This document shows, in pieces, positions 8,876 to 19,780 of a stretch of DNA of 64,000 nt (its first letter is position 1; every line of letters begins with the position of its first letter). The notes under the pieces were generated by a model. The model did no database searches, was not told the DNA's origin, and was given only the letters and a program-made list of their open reading frames with translations. This stretch comes from Trichodelitschia bisporula (taxonomy: Eukaryota > Ascomycota > Dothideomycetes > Phaeotrichales > Phaeotrichaceae), in NCBI GenBank assembly GCA_010356995.1, contig ML996701.1, forward strand, positions 3,160-67,159, read 5' to 3'. The position numbers and the translations under genes were made by a program.

Positions 8876-9058
8876 TTACCGGTTAGGAGTCCCCTTGCAG
8901 GTGGGAAAGTGCCAGTCTTCTAGCGAGATTCGATCGTAGAGCTCTGAGGTAGGACGTGTACGTCTGAGCCACCGACAGCCTAAGTGACTATCACGTGGGA
9001 TGAAAAGCTCATACTGTTCTTCACAGCGGATGCAGAAAAGCCAAACCAAGTGGCATAT
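8876..9058 (-). pseudogene. Small cysteine-rich gene, array copy 3, start codon lost
   Basis: The frame homologous to copies 1 and 2 begins with ATA at 9058-9056 where they have ATG, followed by TGC, and has no in-frame ATG upstream. It keeps LFCIRC, IP near residue 21, a Cys near 28 and DWHFPTC near the end, but has lost the second Cys of the terminal pair and the CP after the first CxxC. It ends at a TAA (8878-8876) inside GGTAAGT. The leader and TATA box are intact, so it may still be transcribed. It could be a dead copy or start at a non-ATG codon. Confidence 0.5.
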
Positions 9059-9143
9059 CGTGAGTGGTATTCGATGGTAGGAACCGTTGTGAGGTTATTG
9101 CGCTTGGATGGGAAACGGGAAAGGAAATGGAACAATTAGCGAG

Positions 9144-9152
9144 CCTTATAGG
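9144..9152 (-). promoter_or_regulatory. TATA box of cysteine-rich copy 3
   Basis: The minus strand reads CCTATAAGG following CACTGGATACGT, the same order as in the other two copies. Confidence 0.5.
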
Positions 9153-9225
9153 ACGTATCCAGTGACGGGCGCCATTGACAGACAGCAAGTGAACGGTCCA
9201 TCGACCATGTAAGTTCGCAGCCAGG

Positions 9226-9765
9226 TGAAGGTGAGTTGCTACCGCCCTTTCACCGGAACAAGTATACCGAACAGACTCACAAATCCAGTTCGTCAAACGA
9301 GCTTATGAGTGAGTCCGTGGCCTCTCACGAAAGAGCCAGAATTTGAACTTACAGGTACCATAGGAATTGCATTTCCCTCCGGAATATCTCCAAGCACAAA
9401 ATGCATTATACATAGGTGTAAGGACATGCTGGAGACGCTGGACGGTTGTGGCTGTGATGTCGAAGTGGATGGAGCCCGAGCAGGCCTTGGTAGTCGCGGC
9501 GATGACATGTCCGAAGCGGATCCAGCATAAGGCTTAGGTACCTGAAGCCGCCAAGGGTGTGAGGGTTAAATTTTCTTGTTGAGGGGAGGTTCGCCTCTCT
9601 CCACTCCGGTCCAAAAGGGTGATGGTCCATTGAGGCGTAACCGCTTCGTATCCGAGGACGCAAACCCAGCTTAACGACAGAAAAGCCCGAGCCAAAAAAA
9701 AATCGTATCCATCCACCCAGTCCTGCCTGAGCAGCCCCTGTGCAAGTCAAAATAGACAAAAGAAG
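9226..9765. other. Spacer between the cysteine-rich array and the tRNA
   Basis: No convincing gene. A minus-strand frame starting at ATG 9427 (MSLHLCIMHF) loosely resembles the start of the array proteins but lacks their other cysteines. Confidence 0.35.
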
Positions 9766-9846
9766 CGACAGTGACAGGATTCGAACCTGTGAGGCCGAAG
9801 CCATATGATTTCTAGTCATACCCATTAACCACTCTGGCACACTGCC
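9766..9846 (-). tRNA. tRNA-Ser (AGA)
   Basis: The minus strand folds as a type II tRNA. The 5' GGCAGTG pairs with CACTGTC at the 3' end (one G-U), the D-loop contains AGTGGTTAA, the anticodon stem TATGA/TCATA encloses CTAGAAA with anticodon AGA, and the T-arm is ACAGGTTCGAATCCTGT. The variable arm GGCTTCGGCC is long, as in serine tRNAs. No intron. It lies alone in a gene-poor stretch. Confidence 0.93.
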
Positions 9847-10662
9847 TGGACTGTACTGCAAAGGGCGTTATGCTGTATACAGTGAGGACCTGAGCCGGAC
9901 CATTATCGCCAAAAAGCCAAAGTCGCGCTGCGCCAACTCTGAAAGCGAGCATCGGAATCTCGCAAGGGCTTGTACGCGGACGAGCACCCATTGAACCCAT
10001 TGAAGAGCCACTTCAACAGAGATCCTTCTGCATGGCTAGGAGACAAAGGACTCACGAACATCCCGCTTGTGCCATCTAAGCCATGTGCACATACGAGTCG
10101 GCGATGAGGCTGCGCGAAGACAATACGCCAAAGCGTTACCGTCACAGTCGAGGAGCGGTCATTCCTCCACCTTCTCATATTGCCCCGACGGTCCTCGCAA
10201 TGCTTTAAAAACATGCGGCATCGGTTTGCCGACGGTTATCAAAACTGGACAGTAGGTTGAACAGGGCGGACATCGCATGACCGCATCGCATAATGCCTTC
10301 CCATAACGTATTCCATCGTTGTCCGAAGTCATAGATTGTTGCAGCTCTCAGATAACATAACCGACTCCGAGCGCCGCCATCCATGCCTCCATTTGTGCCA
10401 TATCTGCAGATCTTACTCATGCTATGTCGTGAAACCTGTGCTCGTTAGTGATGTCCAGCTAGCTCACAGGACAACCGCGCCCATCAGTGCTCTCTTTGGT
10501 CGTCATAGCCAGAGGATACCTCCGCTCAGACCCCGTGCCGGGCTTCGGACGGAAACCACAGCACACGAGGCTTGAATTCATCCTTTGGGTGTGGCAGGAA
10601 GTAAAGTAAAAAATAGACTTACCACGTATCATGTACCGTCAACCACCGTCAACATTCTCAAT
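9847..10662. other. Spacer, no gene seen
   Basis: From the tRNA to the 3' end of RIO1. Short frames only, without recognisable content. Confidence 0.4.
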
Positions 10663-12305
10663 CTAGCGCTTCTTCGTCCGCGCCGATCCGCTGACAAGCT
10701 GCTTCTTGACGTGCTTCGGTATCTTAACCTTACGCTTCTCGCGCTTCTCCTCCTTGACCGCATGCTTGTGCGCCTAGCCGGTCAGTACCCCGCAGACAAA
10801 CCTGGCGACAAAGTCAGACTAACCTTCTTCTCCTCCTTGTCGATGAAGCGCTTCCCCCGCGGCGGCCCATCCTCGCGCTCCTCCCACTCCTCGCTGCCAC
10901 TCTCGTCACTATCCGTCTCCTCCTCCTCTTTCTCGTCCCCTCCCACCGCCAGCAGGTCCTGATACACCAAACCCCCAGCGCTGGCCTCAAGCGTGTCGCG
11001 CTCAATGTCGTACACCTGCTCCAGATTCTGTGGAATGTACTGCTGGCGGAAGACCTCATCCTCGACCGAAGCCCGCTCAGCACCAGCCTCATCCAGCGCC
11101 GCGCGCTCCGCCAGCAACCCCTCCAGCTTCGCGAGCATATCCGGCTCCGACGCTGAACCCTCCCCGGTGATGAATGCGTACACCTCGCGCTCCGAAAGCA
11201 CGTCGACACCCTTGCGGCGGAAGAAGTCGGTCACGTTCTTGATGTCCATGCGCAAAAACTCCAGGCTCTTCGGATGGTCGTGCTCAACGCTCTGGCTCAC
11301 ATCGATGATGTACACCTTATCCTTCCAGTACATCATGTTGTACTCGCTCAGATCGCCATGAACCAGCTGGCACACCTGGTGCATACGCCGCATCCACCCC
11401 AGCGCCGACAGGTACACGCCGCGCCACCGGCTGTCGTCCTCGAACACGACATCCTTCAAGCGCGGCGCCGGGTAGCCCTTCTTATCACCGAGGAAGGACA
11501 TGACGAGTACGTGCAGGCGAAGGTACAGCGGCTCGGGGCATGGGATTCCAGCGCCGTGGAGCCTCTTCAAATTGCGCATCTCCTTGTCCGCCCACACCTT
11601 GACCATCGCGCGGTTCGAGCGCTTGTTGTAGCCGTGGCGAAAGCGGTGCTCGCCGATGATGTACTTCGAGCGGTCCTTGAACTCGAGAATGGCCGTCTTG
11701 TACACTTTGATGGCGCGGTGCAGCGGCGGATGATCCATGTCATCGTCCGGCAGCGTTACAGCGTGGTAAACATTCGCCTCTTTACCGGTCGAGATGCACC
11801 CGTTGATCTCGCTCACAACCCCACGGTTGATCATCTGCAGCAACAGCATACGCGTCCGCGGATCCAGCACCTGCTCGCTCGTGGCGCGGTCGCTCTTGTC
11901 CTTGTCCCGAGTGCGATCAGAGGACGGGCCGGACTCATAAATCTTGATCTTCCCGGCATGTTTTGCGAGCGACGCGATCTGGTCGTCCAGTGCGGCCGTT
12001 GTGTTCGCCGAAGGCTTCTGCGGGTTCGTACGCGGCTTGTACTCGTCCGGCACACTGGGGTCGGCGAGGCGCCGCGCGCGATTGTATGCTTTGGTCAGGT
12101 CATTCGGGTCGCCGGTGAAGTCTTCCTCATCGGGATCATCAAAGAGGTCATCGTAGTCGGTGTTGGAGTCACTGGTATCGTCGTGGGAGTCATGGGTCTT
12201 GTTGTTGCGCGGCACGGTTTGAACGTTGTCGGTCTCGGCAAAGTGCACGGACTTGTCGATGAAGGCGGGCGCAGCAGCAGCGGCGATTTGCGCTGGGTGC
12301 GGCAT
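10663..12305 (-). CDS. RIO1: RIO1 family atypical protein kinase/ATPase
   Basis: Exon 1 (12305-10824) and exon 2 (10773-10663) join across a 50-bp intron (GTTAGT...CTAG) to give 530 residues. The RIO1 landmarks are all present: the ATP-binding loop STGKEANVYHA, IKVYKTAILEFKDRSKYI with the catalytic Lys, the FRHGYNKR flexible loop, the catalytic HGDLSEYN and the metal-binding IIDVSQSVEHDHP. The N-terminus is acidic and disordered; the C-terminus ends in a Lys/Arg-rich tail (KREKRKVKIPKHVKK). The intron falls just before that tail. Rio1 acts in late cytoplasmic maturation of the 40S subunit (20S pre-rRNA processing). ATG17 follows upstream in the same direction with a 527-bp gap. Confidence 0.96.
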
Positions 12306-12832
12306 CGTGATCTTGGGGGGAGGCTTTCGAAGTTGCTCGCAGAAGAGTTACAGCTTGGTGGTTTGATTGTCTGGCAGGGGTGGCAGGTGAAGCGGACGCA
12401 GAAAAAATACCCCGCAGGGTTTGCCCCACCGGAGGTGCCAAGGGTGCTTGGTGACGATGTGACGCACGCGGCGATGATTCATGCGATGACAGCAATGACA
12501 AACAAGGCCATGGCAAGCCAGCACATAGAAAGGCGAACGGATTGTCAAGTAGTAAAATATAGGAGCAATGCAGAGCCCATTTCCGCAGAGTCAGCCCCAA
12601 ACTCCAGCCCATGGCCGAAGACACTACCACGGTACAACAGTACTCCTGTGGCAAGCTTGACCGAGCCAGCCTCGTCCTCAGCCGACGCCAGTCAGAAACC
12701 CTCAATCACTGAGATCGTGTCCCATTCGCTCTTCACGCCTACACATAACACTCCCTCCATTACCCTTCCATAATCCTCCTCATTCACCGGCTTCACATCC
12801 TACCACTCACTCACTCAGATTTCGACTCCCCC
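12306..12832. other. RIO1 promoter and ATG17 3' flank
   Basis: No gene is supported here; long frames on the plus strand are reflections of RIO1. Confidence 0.5.
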
Positions 12833-14374
12833 TCATCTCTCTCCCCTTTTCACCCCACCCAGCCGCTTGACCGCACCCTCCAAGGCTGCTGCCCCAATCT
12901 CAGGACAGTCCCCTTCCTCCAGCGCTACCGTATACGCCGGAGGCGGCCGCGTCAGTCCCGGCCAAAGGTCGCTCGGAATGTACTCGGCCTGCGCGGCGCG
13001 AAACTTCTCGCGCTCCTTGAGGTCCGCTGCAAGATTTAGCAAAAAGTGAGCTGCGAAATGAATAGAACCCACCTTGGTATAGCCGCTCGATCTGCACCGA
13101 CGCCGCATGCACGACCTTCTCCATCTCGCGCTTCACCAGTAGCCGCCGGTGCGCCTCCACAAGCAGTCCGTCATAGGCTCCGGCAAAGCCGCTGTAAAAC
13201 TCGCGCAGACCCTCCACCTCGTCCATCTTCGCACGTAGCACGCCCTTCTCCTCCTCCCACGCACCCTGAAAGTCGAGACACGCAGCAATGTACGCCGGCG
13301 TTGCTGTCGCCACCTGTTTCACCAGTCGCAGCGCCGTCTGCAGCTCGCCGTTCCTGTCGTGCAGCCCGTCGATGAATGCCCGGATCTGAGCCAGCTGCTC
13401 CTCCATCTCTGCCAGACGGTCCCGGATCTCCGCAACCACGTCGTCCACCTCCGCTGCATCCTTGACGAGCACGGCGAGCATCCCCGCGCGCTCCTCGTCG
13501 CTGATGCTCGGCGGCACCGTATCGTCAACTCTCAAATCCACTCCTAGACCCGCCAGCGCTGAAGCCTGCTGATCATCCGCCGACGCACGCGTCATCGCAT
13601 CACCGCCGCCCTCCGTGTGCTTCAGCGCCGACACGCACAGGTCGTAGTGCTTGACCAGGCCCTCCAAGTGCGATGCCGTCTCCGTGGCGTGTGTCTCCAA
13701 CGCGTAGAACAACGCCGGTACCACGCTACCCTCTGTGTACACCTCACCCTTATCGCGCACCGCACCTCTCAGCACCACCTGCACGCGCTCCAGATCATCG
13801 TCAAACGCCTGCGCCGTGACGGTCAGTGCCGAGCGCGCGCCGTCAAAGCGGTCCATGCTGGCTTTGATCGACGCGTACAGCTCGTGCACCCCCGACTCGT
13901 CGACAAAGTCAAACAGATGTTTTGGTGGCTCGGTCCACGGCCGTAGCGCCGGCTCGACGGCGGTCTCACGAAGAACGTCCAGGGTGCTGTTGAGCCGGGT
14001 CGACGCAGCGTCTAGTGCATCGACCATAGTCTGGCCGTCAGTATCATCTTATCTCGCAAGGATCGACCCACCTTAAAGCCCTCGGCGCCCTCGCCGTCCA
14101 CCAGCGCCAACCCATGGCGGATGCCCTCAAGCTTCGCGACCTGACGGCCGAGGGCGTGGCGCAGAAAGGTTATCTTCGCTGCAAGTACGGCATTCTCCTC
14201 GAGCGCAGCACGCGCAGATTCCACAATCTCCCGTGCGTGCCAGACGTGTGAGATGGATGAGAGGGAGCGCTTCGACACGAGGTAATACTCGACAAGCTGG
14301 TCGAGCGACGGCGGACCGTCATTTAGGCTGCCGGCGGATGAAGCCGGCGAGGCAGGGGCCGAAGGGGGAGCCAT
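12833..14374 (-). CDS. ATG17: Autophagy scaffold protein Atg17
   Basis: Three exons (14374-14072, 14030-13073, 13026-12833) with 41- and 46-bp introns give 484 residues. The N-terminal block LDQLVEYYLVSKRSLSSISHVWHAREIV, then ALEENAVLAAKITFLR and LFDFVDESGV, is characteristic of fungal Atg17; the rest is long alpha-helical, coiled-coil-like sequence rich in Glu/Leu/Arg. Atg17 dimerises into the S-shaped scaffold that, with Atg29 and Atg31 in yeast, organises the phagophore assembly site and works with Atg1-Atg13. The ATG at 14374 was chosen because upstream in-frame residues are unlike the family. Exon 2 resumes as TMVDALDAASTRLN, in register with homologues. No sign of decay. Confidence 0.9.
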
Positions 14375-15053
14375 GGTGTGTGAGCGCAGGGAGGCTCTGG
14401 GACATGTTTGATGTGAGGCTGGATGACGATGGTGATCTCGTTGAAGCTCCGTTTGCGCCCGCGAGGCTCCGTTTCCAGGGTCCTCCATCGGCGCCAGCCG
14501 GGATGGGTCATTGTTGATCCGCACGCTTGGCGCCCAAACGATTATCGAGACACTGCGACTCCGCTGTCAACCCTCCCAATCACTCCGCAATCACTACAGG
14601 TACAGGCGTTTTAACCTTTGCTCTCGCCAGCTTTTTCTATAAGTGCTCCACTATAGCCTCATTATGGTGCCGGAATGAACACGGTGCGCCGGCGTCCTAC
14701 GCTGTGGACGCAATGTAGGCAGTGATGGATGCGGGCGTGGTTCAGTTCACCCCACTCCATCTTGAAGTATACGTCCCAACTATGATCGGCCGGCTTCAAC
14801 GTCGCTGCAAAAATCGCTGCCATAGCCGCCATTTTCGTTCGCTTGACCACACATTGTCATTCTAAAGAAACCAAAACCACTACTCCATCCTCGATTCCAT
14901 CTTCCACCGATAAAACCCTCCGGTGTAATAAATCATCATCGTACCTGAAGCAAGCGTTATCAGCGACCACGTGAGTCTCCGCAAGCAGCCCTTACGGCCC
15001 GCTTACCACAAGCGCAAGGCACATCCTCCATCAGTGTCACATTGACTCTTGCG
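14375..15053. other. ATG17 promoter side, otherwise empty
   Basis: Only short frames on either strand; no conserved motif noticed. Confidence 0.4.
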
Positions 15054-15512
15054 ATGATTCGCTTCAGGATACTTGCCATTCTGATCGGCACGGTCCTTGC
15101 CTTTATCCGGACACACCTGTACGGCGTCTCCATGCCGACGCTCGCCCACGTACTGGAAGCCACCAAGTTGTTCATGCTCCCAATCACAGTCGCCTACTGC
15201 TGCTTTGAAGCCAAAAACTCGAAGCAGCAAAGTGACCGGACCATGCGCCGCGCCGGACTGGACCCGACCTGCGAGATATGCTTGGATATCTTCCGCCTGC
15301 TACAAGTACGCGCGACCATACTCGCCCGGAAAGACCACATGCGACGAGCTATGGAGACCAGGGCCAAGGTCGCCCGCATTGATTGGATGAGGATGGCGAA
15401 TTCGGGAACTTATCTTCGCCGGAGCATCAACGAGCATTGGCGCCTGGGAGAGCATGAGGTTGCTGACGTACCCGCTGCCCTATATAGCATGAATTTGCTC
15501 TTCCGCCACTAG
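15054..15512 (+). CDS. Hypothetical 152-aa protein with N-terminal hydrophobic segment
   Basis: An uninterrupted frame from ATG 15054 with a hydrophobic start (RILAILIGTVLAFI) that could be a signal anchor, a second hydrophobic patch (LFMLPITVAYCCF), a CEIC pair near residue 77, and an Arg-rich remainder. I do not recognise a family. No intron is needed. Nothing similar lies nearby. The opposite strand is also partly open, so this may be chance; the main support is the sensible placement of the hydrophobic N-terminus. Confidence 0.3.
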   Translation: MIRFRILAILIGTVLAFIRTHLYGVSMPTLAHVLEATKLFMLPITVAYCCFEAKNSKQQSDRTMRRAGLDPTCEICLDIFRLLQVRATILARKDHMRRAMETRAKVARIDWMRMANSGTYLRRSINEHWRLGEHEVADVPAALYSMNLLFRH

Positions 15513-17000
15513 TCAGATCTTCCGTCATCAATCGTCCGCCGAATTTTGTTCTGTTGTGAGTTGAGGTCGCGGTTGACAAGCCGCAAACGACCTTGCCCGT
15601 GGTCCGCTGTGTGCCTGCCAACACCGTCCTCGTCCCTGTATATCGCCAGTTTTCATCAAAATTCGTCATCAACCTTTGAGTCGCACTTTATTCTCTTTCT
15701 CTATAGCTGCGTCGTAGCAGACCCGCGGCCTCAGATTTTTACTTAAGCACCCCCATTCCCTCCGCAAAAGCTCAGAGCTATGATGATGGTATCCGACATC
15801 TGTCCTGCGGTGGTATATTCTTGCAGTATCCAGACCAGATCTCGGACTGACTTCGTCGGTGCGTCTCCGACCGCAAGGAGTCGCAAGCTTCAAGTCCCAA
15901 CCCGGACACCTAAACCTCGCCCTGACACATAAAATAGACACTCGCTCCACATTGCATCTAACTCGCCCCCCGTATGCCAAAATCCGTTGGAAGCCCGCAC
16001 GCGGAGGCTCAGGCACAGGCACAATCGCAAGAGCAACTCTAGCAGTCGACTATGCCCGCACATGCCCAGTCGCAAACACAAACACGTCAGACGAACACAG
16101 TCACGACTTTGCAACAAAGAGCAATGCCGACACAAGGCCAGGCGGAAGCGGCGGCGTTTGCGCACAGAGCAGCGCACGTCCGAGGAGGAGTTGGTTTGTT
16201 TTTCTGTTCGCCGGTTTGAGAGACAAGTGCTAAGTGTTTTGCGCATATGCAGATACTCATCCTGTTCAGTTATATATGGCCTCACCGCAAACACGTCGTT
16301 TACGGTTCCAGAGACCGAAAGCTCGACGACTGTTCCTGGCCCATTTCAAATGGTCTACGCGCAGTTGACTCCATTTTACGTCTTAAATTCCTAGCATCTT
16401 CCCACACCGCACATCAGCACCTCCATCCCCTCCCACCACATTCGCTATACACAGCATCCACAGGTCAGCAGTGATTAAACAGTGTCTTCGAGGTTCTCTC
16501 GACCCTTTGAATCAGACCACGTGCCGACAGTAACGCCGATGATGATACTCTATACCTGGGCTTTCATCAATTGTCAGCTGGGATATAATTGCTGTAAATA
16601 TGTCAACTTGCTACTCCATTTGCCATGCATTTTGAAGAACGGGTGATTTTCATGCTTCTTCTCCAAATTCATTGTCAGCATGCTTCCCTCAGCCGACTAG
16701 GCTTGCATCGCCCGCTAAGCGTTCATCAAGAGTCCAAAGTCTTACAATTATCCAGGACTGCAAAATTATCCAGTGCAAGCCTCTGAAAGCAAGGGCCTTG
16801 CCGGATCACCAACGCTACGGGTGAGTGAAAAAGTCACCGCCATTATGCTCTGCAAACAGATCCCGATCTCGAGCAGCGACTTACCCAACGTACCCCACAC
16901 ATAAGGCTGCGGGGTTGAGGCCCCACCCGCAGATAAGCTCGAAGCTATTCCAACCTCACCCCACCTCCCACACCCATTACCATCCCATCCCCCAGCAACA
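15513..17000. other. Gene-poor stretch upstream of the FAD oxidoreductase
   Basis: A possible Gln-rich frame with one internal TAG lies at 15974-16219 (see findings). Otherwise only short unsupported frames. Confidence 0.4.
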
Positions 17001-18595
17001 ATGGCATCCACTACCTCCGCGCCCGCTGCCCACGCCGCACCCACCACCTTCGCCGACCCAACACCAGATCCCATCCCCACCGTGCCGCTCCCGGTCCCCA
17101 AGCCCAGCGCGCCCTACTGGCTCTCCGAACCGGATGCATTCCTCGAGAATCACCGCACGACGCCCGAACTGCCGGCTTATGCGGACGTGGTGGTTGTGGG
17201 GAGTGGGTTGACGGGGGCGAATGCGGCACGATATCTGGGTGAGGAAGGGAAAGGATTGAGGGTTGTTATGCTTGAGGCGAGAGAGGCGTGTTCGGGGGCG
17301 ACGGGGAGGGTGAGTACATCTCTTTCGCTTTTTTACGGTGGCACCAAGAGAATTGAACAGCATCATAAACTCTTAGCCTAAAATACATCCTCCCCATACT
17401 TGTTCCCCTTCCTCCTACTCTGCTGACTCTGCAGAACGGCGGCCACCTCCAACCCCTCCTCCTCGAACGCCCTCCCTCAGTCGCCCACTTCGAACTCCGC
17501 AACTGCACCACCCTCGGCACCCTAATAACTTCCCATTCCATCCCCTGTGCCTACCAACCCCGCCCCAGCATAAGAACCTACTGGCAACCCCCCGCCTTCG
17601 CCGCCGCAACTGCCGAGCTAGCCGAGCTCCGCACAAAGGACCCGGACCTCGCCGGACGAATGCAGGCTCTCACATCTCCCGAGGATCTAGCTGCCTGGGC
17701 CGTGAAGCCGGAGTGCGTGGGCGCGATACGCACAGAGGGCGCCGCAGCCGTATGGCCGTATAAACTCATCGCCTGGATGTTACGCCGGGAAATCGAGGTG
17801 GGGCGGCTAAACCTCCAAACCAGCACACCAGTCACATCCCTCGCACCCTATTCCGGCGACAAGCCCGGCGCGCGCTGGAGCCTATCAACACCCCGTGGCG
17901 CAATTACCGCACGACACGTCCTCCTCGCGACAAATGCTTGGACCGCTCATCTCCTCCCTCAATTCGCCGGCCTCATCGTGCCCGTCCGCGAAACCATGAG
18001 TGCGCTTATCCCACCCCCGGCCATGCCCCCCCTGAATGGCACGTACGGGTTCGTCGGCCTAGGACCCGCAGTCGGCTTCGCAGATGACTATCTCGTGCAA
18101 CTCCCTCCACAGGACAATGGGTTGCTCATGTTCGGTGGCGGGCGCGGGGCGGGGGTCGAGGGGAGTGTAGGCGAGGCGGATGACGCTGTTGTCGATGCTG
18201 GGTGTGTTGATTACCTGAGAAGGAGTTTGGGGGAAGCGCTTGCGCTGGGCGTGGAAGGGGATCTCGAGGCCAAGAGCGCGTGGAGTGGGATTTGGGCTGC
18301 GAGTCGGGATGGGCGGCCGTGGGTTGGCGGTGTGCCAAGACAGGACGGGGTATGGCTTGCGGGGGCGTACTCGGGGCATGGGATGCCAAATGGCGCGCTG
18401 TGCGCCCGGGCAGTTGTGCGGATGATACTCGGCTCCGAAGCCGGTGAAGAACCGGACTCGGTGGTGGAGGGACTGGTGTCGCGGGGCGACTTGCCAGAGA
18501 GCTACGTCCTCACGCCGGAGCGCATGGAAGCCGCGCAGCGCGTGGACAGTGTGTGGATTCAAGGGGTCAAAGGCCCGGTGCGGCTTAAAGAGTAA
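17001..18595 (+). CDS. FAD-dependent oxidoreductase (DAO family)
   Basis: Exon 1 (17001-17309) and exon 2 (17435-18595) join across a 125-bp intron to give 489 residues. The dinucleotide-binding motif VVVVGSGLTGANAARYL sits near residue 63, followed by SGATGRNGGHLQP spanning the splice junction, the usual FAD-contact region of D-amino-acid-oxidase-like enzymes. Later blocks include HVLLATNAWTAHLLPQ and the C-terminal GVWLAGAYSGHGMPNGALC, which closes the FAD site. It resembles the fungal OrdL/gamma-glutamylputrescine-oxidoreductase-like group; the substrate is unknown. No targeting signal is obvious. It converges with the ribonuclease gene, only 35 bp between stops. Confidence 0.88.
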
Positions 18596-18630
18596 ATGAT
18601 ATATCCATTCCTCGACGGCCAGCGTCAACC

Positions 18631-19070
18631 CTACGCCGTACCCAAGCACCCCACGAATTTATTCCCACTCGCGCCGCTGTGCGTGATTTCCCCGCCCACG
18701 CCGCACGCTGCATTCACCACGACGCGATCTGGGCCTGGCGAACCTGGTCCAGTCTATTAGCCTCTGTTCCCGAGCGCGGACCCGCATGCTTACCGCCGGT
18801 GTACACTTTCCCGCCCTTTAGGAGAGGGAACTCGTAATACGGCCCGGCGACGGCGAAGGTGAAGCCTTCTTCGTCGCGGTATACGTGCGGATATGTGCTG
18901 CTTCCTGCTGTGTCGCCGGTTTGGACGTAGTTGCATGCTGCCTGTGCTGCGGCGGCGATTTGGGTTGATGTGTAGGAGCTCTTGCCGCAGGTGATATCGG
19001 CGCGCTCCGTGAGGGAAGTGGGGAGCGCGAAAGCCGACAAGGCAACGGATAGAACGGCGAGGAACAACAT
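18631..19070 (-). CDS. Secreted guanyl-specific ribonuclease, T1/F1 family
   Basis: Exons 19070-18794 and 18743-18631 with a 50-bp intron (GTAAGC...CTAAT...CAG) give 129 residues. A signal peptide ([17 protein letters not shown]) precedes a mature domain of about 105 residues. All T1-family catalytic positions are in place: Tyr and His in STYPHVY, Glu in YYEFPL, Arg in GPDRVVV and His in ITHSGASGN. Cysteines near the start of the mature part (ITCGKS), in AACNYV, AACGVG and the terminal FVGCLG support the disulphides. Such enzymes cut RNA 3' to guanosine outside the cell for nutrient scavenging or antagonism. The intron was placed because it restores the GGSPGPDR block exactly. Confidence 0.95.
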
Positions 19071-19780
19071 GGCGACCAGAAACGAGAGAATGGAGCGAGT
19101 GAATGTGCCTGAGCTTTCGTGGTCTAGACACTCATATGCCAGCCGAATATATACTATATCCATCGCCACACCCAACATGGGTATCTCACGATCACCGCCC
19201 CATCTCCCTGCGGGGGCCAATCAGCCTTGCCCAGTCGCACGCCCCCTTGCCGTCCCGCAACAGCCGCATCCGTGGGGAGCGGGAACTAGCTGCATGGGGA
19301 AGGTTACAGTACGTGCATTGTTTAAGGTGTGTTCACGTTGCGGGTTGGTGGGTGCTGGTTGGGATGGGTGGTGGGGTTTTGCGGGGGATTGGGGCGGGAG
19401 ATGGGTCTGCTGTGCGGAGGGGGAGACGTGCACGTGCGGTGTGATTGGTGAGGCGGGCACGAATTAGACATGTCGAGAGATCTTGCATGACAGGATCTGA
19501 AAACGGTATTGCCTCTTCGAGCGTTACGGCCGATGGAAATCATTCTCGCGAAGCGCAATTGGTTCGGCCGTGGCCGAAACATCACAGCGACTTCACAAAA
19601 TCCCGATGCAACAAGCTCAACACAATTACGACTACATTCTTCGCCAACTAGATACTACATTCTCCACCACTAAATACTACATTCTTCGCCGAAATACACA
19701 TTAATCCGCCTAGCACGGCTCCAAGAAGCCAGTTCGCCTGAACCTACACCTCACCCCCACAAATATCCTTCTCCACCGAC
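19071..19780. other. Ribonuclease promoter and 3' flank of the giant gene
   Basis: No gene supported apart from the TATA-like element at 19147-19158. Near 19648-19700 a short phrase (CTACATTCTTCGCC / CTACATTCTCCACC) recurs. Confidence 0.4.
19147..19158 (-). promoter_or_regulatory. TATA-like element before the ribonuclease gene
   Basis: The minus strand reads ATATAGTATATATT about 80 bp before the ATG at 19070, a usual TATA distance for a secreted fungal enzyme. Confidence 0.4.

Larger units (their letters stand above)
8213..9225 (-). repeat. Diverged tandem duplication carrying cysteine-rich copies 2 and 3
   Basis: The unit at about 8213-8750 and the unit at about 8751-9225 align along their length: distal end (CAAATCGTCAGTGAGG at 8215 and 8753), coding part, CT-rich leader, TATA box and further upstream (GAACGGTC). 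The first unit is longer mainly because a piece of leader of about 60 bp is doubled at 8536-8640. Confidence 0.8.

Noticed and set aside
9293-9427. Possible fourth member of the small cysteine-rich array (starts MSLHLCIMHF)
   Set aside because: Only one cysteine is kept and no TATA/leader match is present; similarity to the others is too weak.
9406-9861. Minus-strand frame of 151 codons
   Set aside because: It includes the whole tRNA-Ser sequence read as protein.
11274-12773. Plus-strand open frame of 499 codons
   Set aside because: It is the mirror of RIO1, whose kinase motifs and splice sites are on the minus strand.
15669-16294. Minus-strand Arg/Leu/Cys-rich frames
   Set aside because: Composition mirrors the Gln/Ala-rich plus-strand frame at 15974-16219.
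18059-18649. Minus-strand frame of 196 codons
   Set aside because: Antisense of the FAD oxidoreductase exon 2.
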